Shown here in pieces: positions 54,353 through 64,000 of a stretch of 64,000 nucleotides of DNA (its first letter is position 1; every line of letters begins with the position of its first letter). The translations under genes and the position numbers were made by a program. Source of the stretch: Enoplolaimus lenunculus (lineage: Eukaryota > Nematoda > Enoplea > Enoplida > Thoracostomopsidae); assembly GCA_030248215.1 (NCBI GenBank), contig JASANG010001403.1, positions 1 through 64,000 of the forward strand. The letters run 5' to 3'. Below the pieces are notes generated by a model. That model had not been told where the DNA came from. It worked only from the letters and a program-made list of their open reading frames with translations, and did not search any database.

Positions 54353-54567
54353 TACTCTGCAAAAAATGGCGAGTCAATTTGACTCTCTTCGAATTAGGCT
54401 TTTCGGGACTACACACAAATTGAGTCAAAATTGGACTCCACCCGAGAGACATTCGACTCACTGAGTCGCACGTTTGACTCTAGCGGAGTCGAATTTGGCT
54501 CAGTTTTTGTCGTCCCGAAAGGCCTATTTCGGAGAGAGTCAATTTGACTCACCATTTATTTACAGTG
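54353..54567. mobile_element. Family C palindromic MITE
   Basis: ACTCTGCAAAAAATGGCGAG to CTCACCATTTATTTACAGTG. Internal GACTCACTGAGTCGCACG is characteristic of the full-length form. Confidence 0.8.
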
Positions 54568-54895
54568 TAGAAATGTTCAATGATTTCCATGCTTTTCTTT
54601 GTTTCTTAAGCTAAATTTAGAGGAAAATTGCCGAAAATGCAATACAGCTCTATATCTTAGATCCATGTATAACTTTACTTATTCACGGTTTGCTATATCT
54701 CAAAAGTCTTAATATATTTTTTATATTTTCAATCTTTATTAAAGAAATACTAATTCATATTTTGAGTTCGCTAATATTTGCCAAAAATGTATTAAACGTT
54801 ACTGCTGCCACGCAGTTCAGAAGTTTGATTACATTCAGATTGTTAGTGTGTTCAGGTTTTTCAACAAGTTCAATGGAGCAACTCGATTCGAGTCT

Positions 54896-55915
54896 GGGGC
54901 CCATGTAAATTCTCAAGGGCGGAATATGTTTCTGTGCGACTGGAATAGAGTAAGCTGAAGCTTTAGACTAATTTTTTGGCTTAGGCTTTGACTTACGCTT
55001 AGCGTTAGGTATAAGCTCATTCTACGGTTAGACTGAGGCTTAGGCTTAGGCATAGACTTAGGCGAAGGCTTAGGTTTAGGAATATGCTTATACTAGTTAG
55101 ACTTAGGCTTAGGAATATGCTTATACTAGTTAGACATAGGCTTAGGCTTATGCTTAGGAATATTCTTATACTACTTAGACTTAGGCTTAGGCTTAGGCTT
55201 AGGCTTAGGCGAAGGCTTAGGCTTAGGCTTAGGAATATGCTTATAGTAGTTAGACTTAGGCTTAGGAATATGCTTATACTAGTTAGACTTAGGCTTAGGC
55301 TTATGCTTAGGAATATTCTTATACTACTTAGACTTAGGCTTAGGCTTAGGCTTAGGCTTAGGCGAAGGCTTAGGCTTAGGAATATGCTTATAGTAGTTAG
55401 ACTTAGGCTTAGGAATATGCTTATACTAGTTAGACTAAGGCTTAGGCTTAGGCTTAGAAATATGCTTATACTACTTAGGCTTAGGCTTAGGCTTAGGAAT
55501 ATGCTTATACTACTTAGGCTTAGGCTTAGGAATATGCTTATACTACTTAGGCTTAGGCTTAGGCTTAGGAATATGCTTATACTACTTAGACTTAGGCTTA
55601 GGCTTAGGAATATCCTTATACTACTTAGACTTAGGCTTAGGCTTAGGAATATGCTTATACTACTTAGGCTTAGGCTTAGGAATATGTTTATACTACTTAG
55701 GCTTAGGCTTAGGAATATGCTTATACTACTTAGGCTTAGGCTTAGGCTTAGGAATATGCTTATACTACTTAGGCTTAGGCTTAGGAATATGCTTATACTA
55801 CTTAGGCTTAGGCTTAGGCTTAGGAATATACTTATACTACTTAGGTTTAGGCTTAGGCTTAGGAATATGCTTATACTACTGTTCTGTTTGCGTTCTATAC
55901 ACTAGTCGTGTATAG
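54896..55915. mobile_element. Family B MITE with about 900-bp expanded telomere-like array
   Basis: Left part: GGGGCCCATGTAAATTCTCA, then GACTGGAATAGAGTAAGC and CTTTAGACTAATTTTTTGGC, as in other B copies. Right end: TATACTACTGTTCTG and GTTCTATACACTAG. In between, TTAGGC hexamers in groups of two to six alternate with AATATGCTTATACTACTTAG spacers, giving a higher-order repeat of about 33-45 bp repeated some 20 times. The long plus-strand open frame of Leu-Arg repeats across it is an artefact. Confidence 0.88.
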
Positions 55916-56334
55916 CAAACAACAAGTTGAAATAATATAGGTTTCACTGACTTTGTTATTTTAACTATGCTACTTAATATGATAAAGTGTCCTTATTTGG
56001 GTCTTGTAAGGTTACGTTGCTTTACAATTGTATTTTTATTAAAACAGGTAAAGTTATGAATTTTAAAACACGCAGAAATTTTAGGCAAACCATAACCAGA
56101 CACTGCCGTGTCTTTATGATGATTAGAGACTGAGTGCCGCCACCAAATTTGGCTCATGCCCTCACATTAACTTGGTCTAAAAGTAAACAATCTGGCGTTG
56201 CCATTGTAAAGGCGCCCCAAAATTATTCAGTGGCCCTCCAAACGTAATTTCTGCGGCCGCCCCTGCATGCGTTTATGATAAACTTGCTTCATAAGTCTAA
56301 TTTAGCACAATGTTTATTGAAGTTAAGGTCCAAA
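55916..56334. other. Intergenic, one degraded repeat
   Basis: About 56125-56275 resembles the GC-rich repeat at 36186-36352. Nothing else recognised. Confidence 0.4.
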
Positions 56335-56592
56335 CACTGCAAAAAATGGTGAGTCAAATTGACTCTCTCCGAAATAGGCTCTACGGGACTACACAAACTG
56401 AGTCAAATTGACTCTCTCCGAAATAGGCTCTACGGGACTACACAAACTGAGTCAAATTCGACTCCACCAGAGTCAAATTCGACTCACTAAATCGCACGTT
56501 TGACTCCGGCGGAGTTGAATTTGACTCAGTTTGTGTAGTCCCGTAGAGCCTAGTTCGGAGAGAGTCAATTTGACTCACCATTTTTTGCAGTG
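56335..56592. mobile_element. Family C palindromic MITE with duplicated left arm
   Basis: CACTGCAAAAAATGGTGAGT to ACTCACCATTTTTTGCAGTG. A 49-bp segment of the left arm is exactly repeated head to tail (56351-56399 and 56400-56448). Confidence 0.88.
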
Positions 56593-56986
56593 TACACTCT
56601 TTGAGGTTCGAAACCGAAATAAAGTAACAACACAAAAAGACTTCATTTAGTTTTAATATATTTTCAATTGCTGTACAGATGTCACTGCACCCAGTGTCAC
56701 GAAATCATCTACAGAACTTAATATATGAATAGCTGAGTTCACATTATTGCAAGAATGTGTGAGCTTTTGGTCTGCACAACAATTTTGGGATTAAATCCGG
56801 GTGAAAGGACTGTGGTACAAGCTCGTGTCGGCATTCGGAGACCTTGCACCCGGATATAATCCATTGTTGTGCCTGCTCAAAAGCTCATACATTCCCGTTA
56901 AAATGTAATCCCAGCGATCCATACACTAAGTTCTGTTAGGATTTCGCTACGCTGGGTGTAGTGACGTCTGTACAAGGGTACAATAG

Positions 56987-59900
56987 CTAAGTAATGTTAC
57001 CACTACAATATTCAACTTTTCTGTTTCGTTTCCATTTCATTCGTCGGTTTTGAAACCATATTTTAACCTGAAATTGATTTTATATTCATTTGAAAATTTA
57101 TAGTTGAGTTTTAAACCGAAAAGGTTAAGCAAAAGCGGTTTTGCAAAACACGCACAAATAATCATGTTTCTCTTAAAACCTGAATCTGTATTACTTCCTA
57201 AACTCAAAAACCAAGTATTATGGTAAATAAATGAATATTTATGCCCATTTCGGCCCGTGTTACTTTTAGGGGTGTCTGCGATTTTGTGGGTCTGTAAACC
57301 AGTAGGTTTAGATTCTAGATTACAGTGGAATACGCTTAATCAACTGTTACGCCTCTAATACTAATATTGGCCCCGATGTGACAATTAGCAAAACAAAAGC
57401 GTTCGGTAAGAACAATTTATTTACTGGTTAAAAATTTAGAAACTGATATTTGTAAAACTGTCTTTTAGCAACCGCATTTTGTTTCATTTCCGGTTCCTGC
57501 TAAACTTATCGGATTCCGGCTCCATTATTCTTCATCACCGGTTGCATCCTAGATGGTAGGTCCCGTGTATGCTGCTAGTTTACGGCTAAGTGGCCTTTGT
57601 AGCATACTCTCAAGTCATGTTCCACGCATGCACTGCAAAAAAATGGTGAGTCAAATTGAGTCTCTCCGAATTTAGGCTTTACGGGACTACACAAACTTTA
57701 GTCAAATTCGACTCCGCCAGAGTCAAACGTGCGACTCAGTGAACCAACCGAATTTGGCTATGGCGGAGTCGAATTTTGACTCAATTTGTGTAGTTCCGTA
57801 TATAAAGCCTATTTCGGACGGAGTCAATTTGACTCACCATTTTTTGCATTATGGTTGTTTCTCTGAACAAGTTCCGTTTGTTTGATGCCAGCTCAAAAAG
57901 ATGCAGTATATTAAACAGTATCGTATACTCGTCGTTCGGTGCCGTCTGTCACCGCTAACTACACACGTATACCGTATAGTGACGGCCGGCGCCGTAGGGG
58001 TCAGGGCGGCACCGGACCGGTAACGGGTGTCGCCGGACGTCAACAAAAGCATAGCGCAACCCTAAAGCAGACGTGTAAGTGATTAATACGTAAACTAGCA
58101 AATTGAGTTAATACCTGCGTTTCTGATAACATCAGCGCAGTTGCAACTTCGTAACGTCGCGGTCTCGATAAATATTTATTAAGTTCAAATTGTTTTTCTA
58201 ATTCAAGCAATTGTTGCGAAGTAAATGCCGTTCGAGGACGCCGTGAACGGATTGCGCTGGCGTGACTGACTCCAGATTGACCAGAAGTGTCAATGACAGA
58301 TGTTGTACTGTTTGACGGATAGAATATTGGGGCATTCGAAAACACAGGATATAAATGGCCTGAAAACATGAACAAAACATCGTTTATATTTTAGCCAATC
58401 TTGACAAATAGAATGAACTGTGAGCTCGAACTCACAGAAATCTACATCTTAAGCTCGTGAGGCTGCAATTCGAATACGTAAAATATGTCGTAGCATAAAC
58501 TGCTCAACGAAGTATTTTGCTATGCTCAAAACGGTTTTTAAACACCAGTCGCGTTGTAAACTAGTGATGTACGTTGAAATATTGCACTTTAGCAATGTGA
58601 GCTACGACATACACTGTAAATTTCAGTGAGTTGATGTTAACTCAGAATGAGTTGAATCACTCGGACTGAGTTAGGACTATGAGAACTCAGAATTTGGAAT
58701 TGATTCAATTCATTCTGAGTGAATTAATCAACTCACCCAGAGCCAACTCAACTCAGAGTGACAATTAAATCAACTGAGAGTGAGTTAATCTTTACTGAAA
58801 TTTATTCAGAAACAACCAACTCTCTAACTGAATTGATTAATCAACTCATTGCAATTTACAGAGTATATATTTATCTATCTATCTATATATGTATCTATAT
58901 ATATAGATATATATGTATCTATATATATAGATATATATATAACATAAAAATTCATTTTCCTTCGAAATTCCATTATTTTCAATTATTTGAAATGATTTAT
59001 GATTTGCATACCATTTATCGAATAAACTTTAGCGAACCCATTTCCCAAAAGAGACGGTGTCAAACAAAATGTTAACACGTCGTCATAGCTGTGTTAAAAG
59101 GGACCCGTGTGTTTACAGCGATAAACGCCGCAGTCTACCACTATTGCGCTACTCTGATAAGCTGCCTAAATTGAAAATATATAGATTTTTGAACTGGCAT
59201 TTTGTTTCAAATTCTTATGGGAATCAAAAATTCGAAATACAACGCAGAAGACACACGAAACGATGGTGATTGTGATATGATGAAAATTAGCTCGTTTGAA
59301 ATCTATTATGTTTGGGTATACGGGTCAAATGCATAGGGTTGAAACAAGGCAAGGTTTTTGCGCCCCTGAAATTTCCGATTGATAGGACCGGCTTTAAAAA
59401 GGGTTACGCGTTGAAGGACAAATATGTTTCGAAAACTTTGATTGTCAGAAGTACATTTATATATTTAAGCAACATTTATTTCATTGAGATGCGAGATTTA
59501 TGGGGGTCTTCAGCAGCAGCTGATACGAATTTTTAGCCAATGTAAAGATCAAAGGCGGACGCTCAGTGAGTCGAATTTGACTCTGGCGGAGTCGAATTTT
59601 ACTCAGTTTGTGTAGTTCAAAATAGCCTCTTTCGAAAAGAGTCAATTTGACTCACTATTTTTTTGCAGTATCGACTTAGCTTTGAAATATCGTTATTCTT
59701 ACGCTTAGGCTTAGGCTTGGCTTTATGCTTAGGATTAGGAATATGCATATAATACTGTTCCGCCGCTGTACTTTGCATTGGCCGTATCGTTTATATGAGT
59801 GGATGTTACTGTTGTTGTTGTTCCTGCCATGTTAAAGGTTGTATTAAACGAAACGTATCACAAGTAGTGTCAATTTATATAGTTCAGGTTAATTTTAGCT

Positions 59901-61704
59901 TTATATATCAAAATTCAAAATTGTTTGCATCACCCAACTTTTGCAGCTTACAATTTAAAGTTTCACTGATTTTCAACAGACTTCTTGAGACGACGTTTAA
60001 ACCGCTTATAATCATGTTTAGGTCATCACATTTAAAGCGACACATTTTGATGAATCTTAATTTAATTTCAATCGAAGAAAGCAAGAATGAGCACATATAT
60101 AAATAATAGCTTTACCAGTTTAAATATTAAGCAAACGCTTGTTATAAACAATTCATGCGTGAAATTTTTGAAACATACGTCAACACAGAATGTACAAATG
60201 GAGTTAAAAATATGGATGTGTTTCAACCAAATACCGGTTTGAAAGAAAAATTTCACCGAAAACGCGACTAAATTTTGTCGTCATGAAAATGTCGGCCAAT
60301 GCATAAAACACGGCCGTTTACTGTAGTGACCGGAATAAGAATGGTTTGACTGTTGTTTTTAATCGCTGTCCGCCGCCTATTCGTTACTGATATATATTTG
60401 GTACAGCCACTATCTTTTGAATTAAACGTTTGTTTGCCTTGTATCAAAAAACTGAGCGATAATGCAAACTTATATACTGAGAGTAATGTACTTTTAAAAC
60501 TTACGTATGCTTTAAAGTTTAGAACTCAGCTTTATTTGAGCCTGGAGTCATTTATGCAGTACATTTAGGGACAATTGAAATTTATGGAATCTAATTAAGA
60601 TTTAGGGACTCTATCCGTTTACGAAGTCCTATTGATTGGGACTCAAAATGAGGAACCCCCTTGTTACTCTCTTGTATTGGGGGCACTACAGTACAGTACT
60701 ATCAGAATTCTTGCTAAACATAATTCTAAACCTAAGCCTAAGCGTAAGAATGAGCTTAGGTAACGCCAATTTAGTACTGTTTAAGCTTACTTACCTGGCA
60801 CCGTAGTACCGTTCCACGAGTACGGATGTGTTAAGATAGGCCTTGAACTGTTCGGCCCAAAATATGGCACGCTAAAATATCCGGTCGTCAATTCGTTTGT
60901 CTCTTGTGTGGATGTCATAGGAAACTGCGACAAATATGAATGAATAAAGTTCGGCGGCTGCATCCAAGACGGCCTATCAATTGCGATGCGATTTTCAATA
61001 TTTGCTTCATTCTCAGTAGCATCTGTGCGCACTAAATTGCTCTGTTCCCTCGTGTTATGTCGCGTTGATGAGTTGCGTTCTTGCAGATTCAGATTCGTTC
61101 GAAAACACTCGAATTTGGTGTGCAGCATTTGTTGAGTTGAATGAACGCCAGACCCAGGTGAAACTGCCATTTCGTTTCTGAAACAGTTTAATTCTGGAGA
61201 ACCATTACAGCTACGCGATTTGATTTGCGTTCCACGTTGACAGTATGCTGAATTAGTTTTCGTTGTGTCTGAAAGACGCTGCTGCTGCGGCAGCTGCTGC
61301 TGCTGATCTTTGTGTTCATCGTTCGCCACCGGTTTGCAAGGATCGGTTCTGTTCCGTTCGTAATCGGCAGGTTTTGGTAACTGTTCCACTCCAGCGTTGT
61401 TTTGATGATTCGAACTAAATAAGTTCTTCTCGGTATGGCATGTTTCACGATTTTGGTCAACAGCTATGGCACCAAGAGTATCCGACGTAGAGTTACAGTT
61501 ATGGTTGACACGATTTCCGTTTCCGAATTCAACGCAATAAAGTGACGTAATATTGCCGACGAATTGTTTCGAACTGTTGTTCTTATTCACCGTTTGCGGC
61601 AAGGATTCTTTACGTTTCACGTTCCAAGATGCGCGCCGCTTTGTGTCATTAAGAATAATTGAGTCGATAGTGAATAATTTAGCAGCAGACGACATTTTAT
61701 TCAT
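56987..61704 (-). CDS. mnx: MNX/HB9-class homeobox transcription factor, complete
   Basis: Exons 60795-61704, 58115-58359 and 56987-57067, phases 1 and 0, giving 411 residues (a start at the second Met, 61695, is possible). This is the class of vertebrate MNX1/HB9 and C. elegans ceh-12, nuclear regulators best known in motor neurons. An EH1-like repressor motif (FTIDSII) sits at residues 11-17. A long Asn/Ser/Gln-rich region follows, then PGHLYPVF and the homeodomain ([36 protein letters not shown]). Exon 3 supplies [14 protein letters not shown] with W48, F49, Q50, N51 intact. The splice falls between homeodomain residues 44 and 45, a common place. The frame stops ten residues past the homeodomain; a GTAACA there might be a further donor. 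Both introns are crowded with MITEs, yet the coding sequence is clean. Confidence 0.94.
57256..57372. mobile_element. Family A MITE, short copy, MNX intron 2
   Basis: Left GGCCCGTGTTACTTTTAGGG, then AGGTTTAGATTCTAGATTAC, GGAATACGCTTAATCAACTG and a right end CAATATTGGCC-like. It has lost its TTAGGC arrays, so the hexamers are not essential to the unit. Confidence 0.72.
57631..57850. mobile_element. Family C palindromic MITE, MNX intron 2
   Basis: CACTGCAAAAAAATGGTGAG to CTCACCATTTTTTGCA. Full-length form with GACTCCGCCAGAGTC at the centre of its left half. Confidence 0.82.
57910..58063. mobile_element. Family M MITE, partial, MNX intron 2
   Basis: The right end, reversed, is AGGGTTGCGCTATGCTTTTG then GACGTCCGGCG, the same terminus as the minisatellite element at 45861-46344. 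Only a few degenerate GGCGCCGTA units remain. Confidence 0.65.
58612..58870. mobile_element. Foldback element (family D), MNX intron 1
   Basis: ACTGTAAATTTCAGTGAGTT at the left mirrors the right end AACTCATTGCAATTTACAG. The inside alternates AACTCAGAATGAGTTGA-type motifs. Followed by a TATC/TATA microsatellite to about 58940. Confidence 0.65.
58870..58942. repeat. TATC/TATA microsatellite
   Basis: Repeats of ATCTATCTATCTATATATGT and ATATATAGATATATATG. Confidence 0.8.
59536..59787. mobile_element. Family B MITE with a family C element inserted in it, MNX intron 1
   Basis: Left GCCAATGTAAAGATCAAAGG and right, reversed, GGCCAATGCAAAGTACAGCG are B termini. At 59559-59670 lies a family C right half (GAGTCGAATTTGACTCTGGC to TTTTTTTGCAGTA). 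The B part resumes with TTCTTACGCTTAGGCTTAGG. Confidence 0.75.
60294..60777. mobile_element. Family B remnant interrupted by a family G element, MNX intron 1
   Basis: GGCCAATGCATAAAACACGG at 60294 looks like a B left end. After the G element (60321-60691) a CCTAAGCCTAAGCGTAAGAA array follows. The B right end is not clear. Confidence 0.5.
60321..60691. mobile_element. TA-flanked MITE (family G), copy 2
   Basis: Left with flank TACTGTAGTGACCGGAATAA, right reversed TACTGTAGTGCCCCCAATAC, TA at both sides. The interior matches copy 1 at many places (for example CGTTACTGATATATAT and GTCATTTATGC). 371 bp. Confidence 0.78.
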
Positions 61705-61859
61705 TTTCGAATACGAGTTGAATATTTTTGTACAATTTTAAATATATACGTCATTTATAATAAAATTCTGCTGGTTATCTGATGCTGCAATACAAATTTA
61801 GGTAAATATATATAAATACATAAAGAAATAAATAAATATATATATATAATGCAACGCTA

Positions 61860-62072
61860 CACTGCAAAATATGGTGAGTCAAATTGACTGTCTCCGAAAC
61901 AGGCGCTACGGGACTACTTACACAAAACGAGTCAAATTTGACTTCACAAGAGTCAAACGTGCGACTCAATGAGTCGAATTTTACTCTGGTAAAAGCGACT
62001 TTAACTCGATTTGTGTAGTCCCGTAGAGCCTATTTAGACAGAGTCACTTTGACTCACCATTTTTTGCAGAGT
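61860..62072. mobile_element. Family C palindromic MITE upstream of the MNX gene
   Basis: CACTGCAAAATATGGTGAGT to GACTCACCATTTTTTGCAGA. It begins about 155 bp upstream of the MNX start codon, so it may lie in the promoter or 5' UTR. Confidence 0.8.
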
Positions 62073-63696
62073 ATATATGTTTAGATTTAGGTATACTATG
62101 TATGTGTAGTACAATTATATAGTTATATAAACATTTGAATGTAAACGCTAAAACTTGGACCACTTTTGGAAAATGCCTACTGGCGGAGCCGGGCACATAA
62201 CCGAAGAACCAAAATATTTTACCACACCTAAAGTTCAAATCTGCCGTTGTTTAGTTTCTCAGTTGTTTAATTTCAATTATAGTTAACTTTAAAACAGAAT
62301 CTGTTTCAACCAAACCGTATAGTAATGTTCTAATTATGTGAAAAAATAAAACAAACCAATTTGTTAGCTTTGAACTAATTATAATTTAAAAAATGGTGTA
62401 AATTTTTGACGTATTCTATGTAATTGCGAAAAAAGTCGTAATTGCTTACCAGTTCAAAATATTGGCATCTCAAACGTGGCAGGTAACAGTTGGCAACTGC
62501 AGTCCTCCTAATGTATTGCAAAAACGTAAACTTGAAATGCAAATATATTTGTAAAATAAAGCTCATTATTGACATTATTAAATGCAAAATTAGCAAATGT
62601 AACAGTAATGCGTGAAACTGCCGGATGCCAAAATGCCAAAACGATGTTTGTAGCTAAACCAATTTTAAGATGCTAATGAGGAAACGACACAGGCTAAACG
62701 CGATCAAAATGCAGCATATTCAACTGGCGTTTGAACATCGTGTAATCAATTGAAATGTTTAAATTAAAATGTCAACGGTCACAAATTATAATATAGTGCG
62801 TTTCGCAATGTCGGTTTCTGTAAAGTTGACAAAACATCCAACATCAGCAAATATAATTTAATTGTATAAATAAGCCACAATAGGGCACGAGGTAAAACTT
62901 ATAGTCCGACCGTTCACACTTTTAAGTAAAGTTTAGAGCGCCGAGTTTTAAGTAATCACTTATTTCACGCTTAGGCTTAGGCTTAGGCTTAGGCTTAGGC
63001 TTAGGCTTAGGCTTAAGCTTAGGCTTAGGCTTATGGTTAGGCTTAGTCTTAGGCTTAGGCTAAGGCTTACGCTTACGCTTACACTTAGGCTTACGCTTAC
63101 GCAAAGGCTTAAGCTTAGGCTATTTGTTTAAGCGCAAGCTATATTTTGATGTTATTTTCATTGCGTCTTGTTGAATTTGTCATGCTGACGCGTATTTATT
63201 TTGAATTTCACTCGTTCTGGTTTAACAATTGTAATTTTAATATTTCGGTAATAGTAATTTTGATGTGTATCAGCCTGTGAAAGCGGCGTCAACGTTGTTC
63301 CTATATCAATCGCATAGTTTAACGCTATTTCCTAGATTACGATATATATACCAGCAACAACTCAACTCTCGTTTTCTGAAGCTGTAAAAATTGTCTAATG
63401 TTCAGTTGAAAAAGTTAAGTGTATAGAACTTTATCATTTATGGTTTTTATGTACTTAGATTGTACGATACTTGTACACTTCCACTCTCAAATTTAGGTTT
63501 ACGTTAGGTTACCTAAGCCTAAGCTTTAGCCAATACGTGAGCTTTTACCTATAAGCCTAAGCCTAACCCGAAGCCTTAAACTTAAATGTGGGTTACAGTG
63601 CACAAGAACCGACTGTAGTTAATGTTTTTTTGGCAGCAACTCAATGTCTGATCATTGCTAAACGCATATTTACTAACTGACAGTCTAATTGAAAGG
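62073..63696. other. Region upstream of MNX with inverted TTAGGC arrays
   Basis: At 62968-63120 TTAGGC runs on the plus strand, first seven near-perfect hexamers, then degraded TTACGC forms. At about 63510-63580 CCTAAGCC-type repeats run the other way. The two face each other across about 400 bp and may be arms of one large foldback. No gene recognised. Confidence 0.6.
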
Positions 63697-63900
63697 GCCA
63701 ATGGTACTTAAGGGGCGTAACAGTAGATTGAGCGTATTCCTAAGCCAAAAGCTAAGCCGAAGCGTTGCAAAAATGTGTTCCTACGCCTAAGCCTATTATG
63801 TTTAAGCCTAAGCCTAAGCGAAAAATGTGATCTAGAATCTAAACCTACTCTTTATGGATCCACCAGAAACCTGGACGCCCTTAAGACAACATGGGCCATT
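63697..63900. mobile_element. Family A MITE with TTAGGC interior
   Basis: GGGCCAATGGTACTTAAGGG at the left; right end, reversed, GGCCCATGTTGTCTTAAGGG. Contains GTAACAGTAGATTGAGCGTA, two CCTAAGCC arrays around GTTGCAAAAATGTGTTCCTA, and AATGTGATCTAGAATC. Confidence 0.85.
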
Positions 63901-64000
63901 GAAAGTGTGATTCAAAAATGAAGATTGTGTAACTTTAAAGCCGATTTCATAATAACTGGACTCTTCATTAACCGAATATGTATATTTCACCGTTTGCAAA

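Noticed and set aside
55084-55905. 273-codon plus-strand frame of Leu-Arg repeats
   Set aside because: It is TTAGGC-type array read in one frame; no non-repeat sequence or splice context.
62968-63120. True chromosome end
   Set aside because: TTAGGC tracts are short, imperfect, in both orientations and flanked by ordinary sequence.

Overview
This is nuclear DNA from an animal, most likely a nematode. The window is AT-rich, its genes are split by GT-AG introns, and it is scattered with TTAGGC, the nematode-type telomeric hexamer. Compact caenorhabditid genomes rarely look like this. Long introns full of miniature transposons and a ten-exon eEF1A suggest a repeat-rich lineage such as Enoplea, but that is inference. 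No bacterial genes, rRNA genes, CRISPR arrays or retroviral/LTR bodies were seen.

Layout. (1) 1-4.4 kb: a DGAT2-type acyltransferase gene on the minus strand that runs out before its C-terminus, facing an inverted, broken copy of its middle exons. (2) 7-13 kb: a complete eight-exon Gfo/Idh/MocA gene of the dihydrodiol dehydrogenase type, minus strand. (3) 15-23.5 kb and 27.9-34.5 kb: two complete eEF1A genes, tail to tail, with identical exon structure and 3 differences in 462 residues by my reading. (4) 34.6-43 kb: no gene recognised; tRNA-like SINE copies and several inverted-repeat elements. (5) 43.7-45.1 kb: a long open frame with one in-frame stop, laid out like the end of an ionotropic-receptor-type membrane protein. 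(6) 49.4-53.5 kb: an intact three-exon gene for an unrecognised 642-residue protein with a C-terminal membrane anchor. (7) 57-61.7 kb: a complete MNX/HB9-class homeobox gene (ceh-12 type), minus strand, with transposon-filled introns.

The most striking content is the repeat layer. At least a dozen families of short inverted-repeat elements are present. Two related families (A and B here) carry arrays of the telomeric hexamer TTAGGC between their terminal repeats, so the interstitial telomeric repeats look dispersed by transposition. Two other families carry a different internal minisatellite each. A hAT-like family shows clear 8-bp target duplications, and a palindromic family (C) carries many TGAGTCA motifs. 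The genes do not form one pathway; they are ordinary neighbours embedded in mobile DNA.
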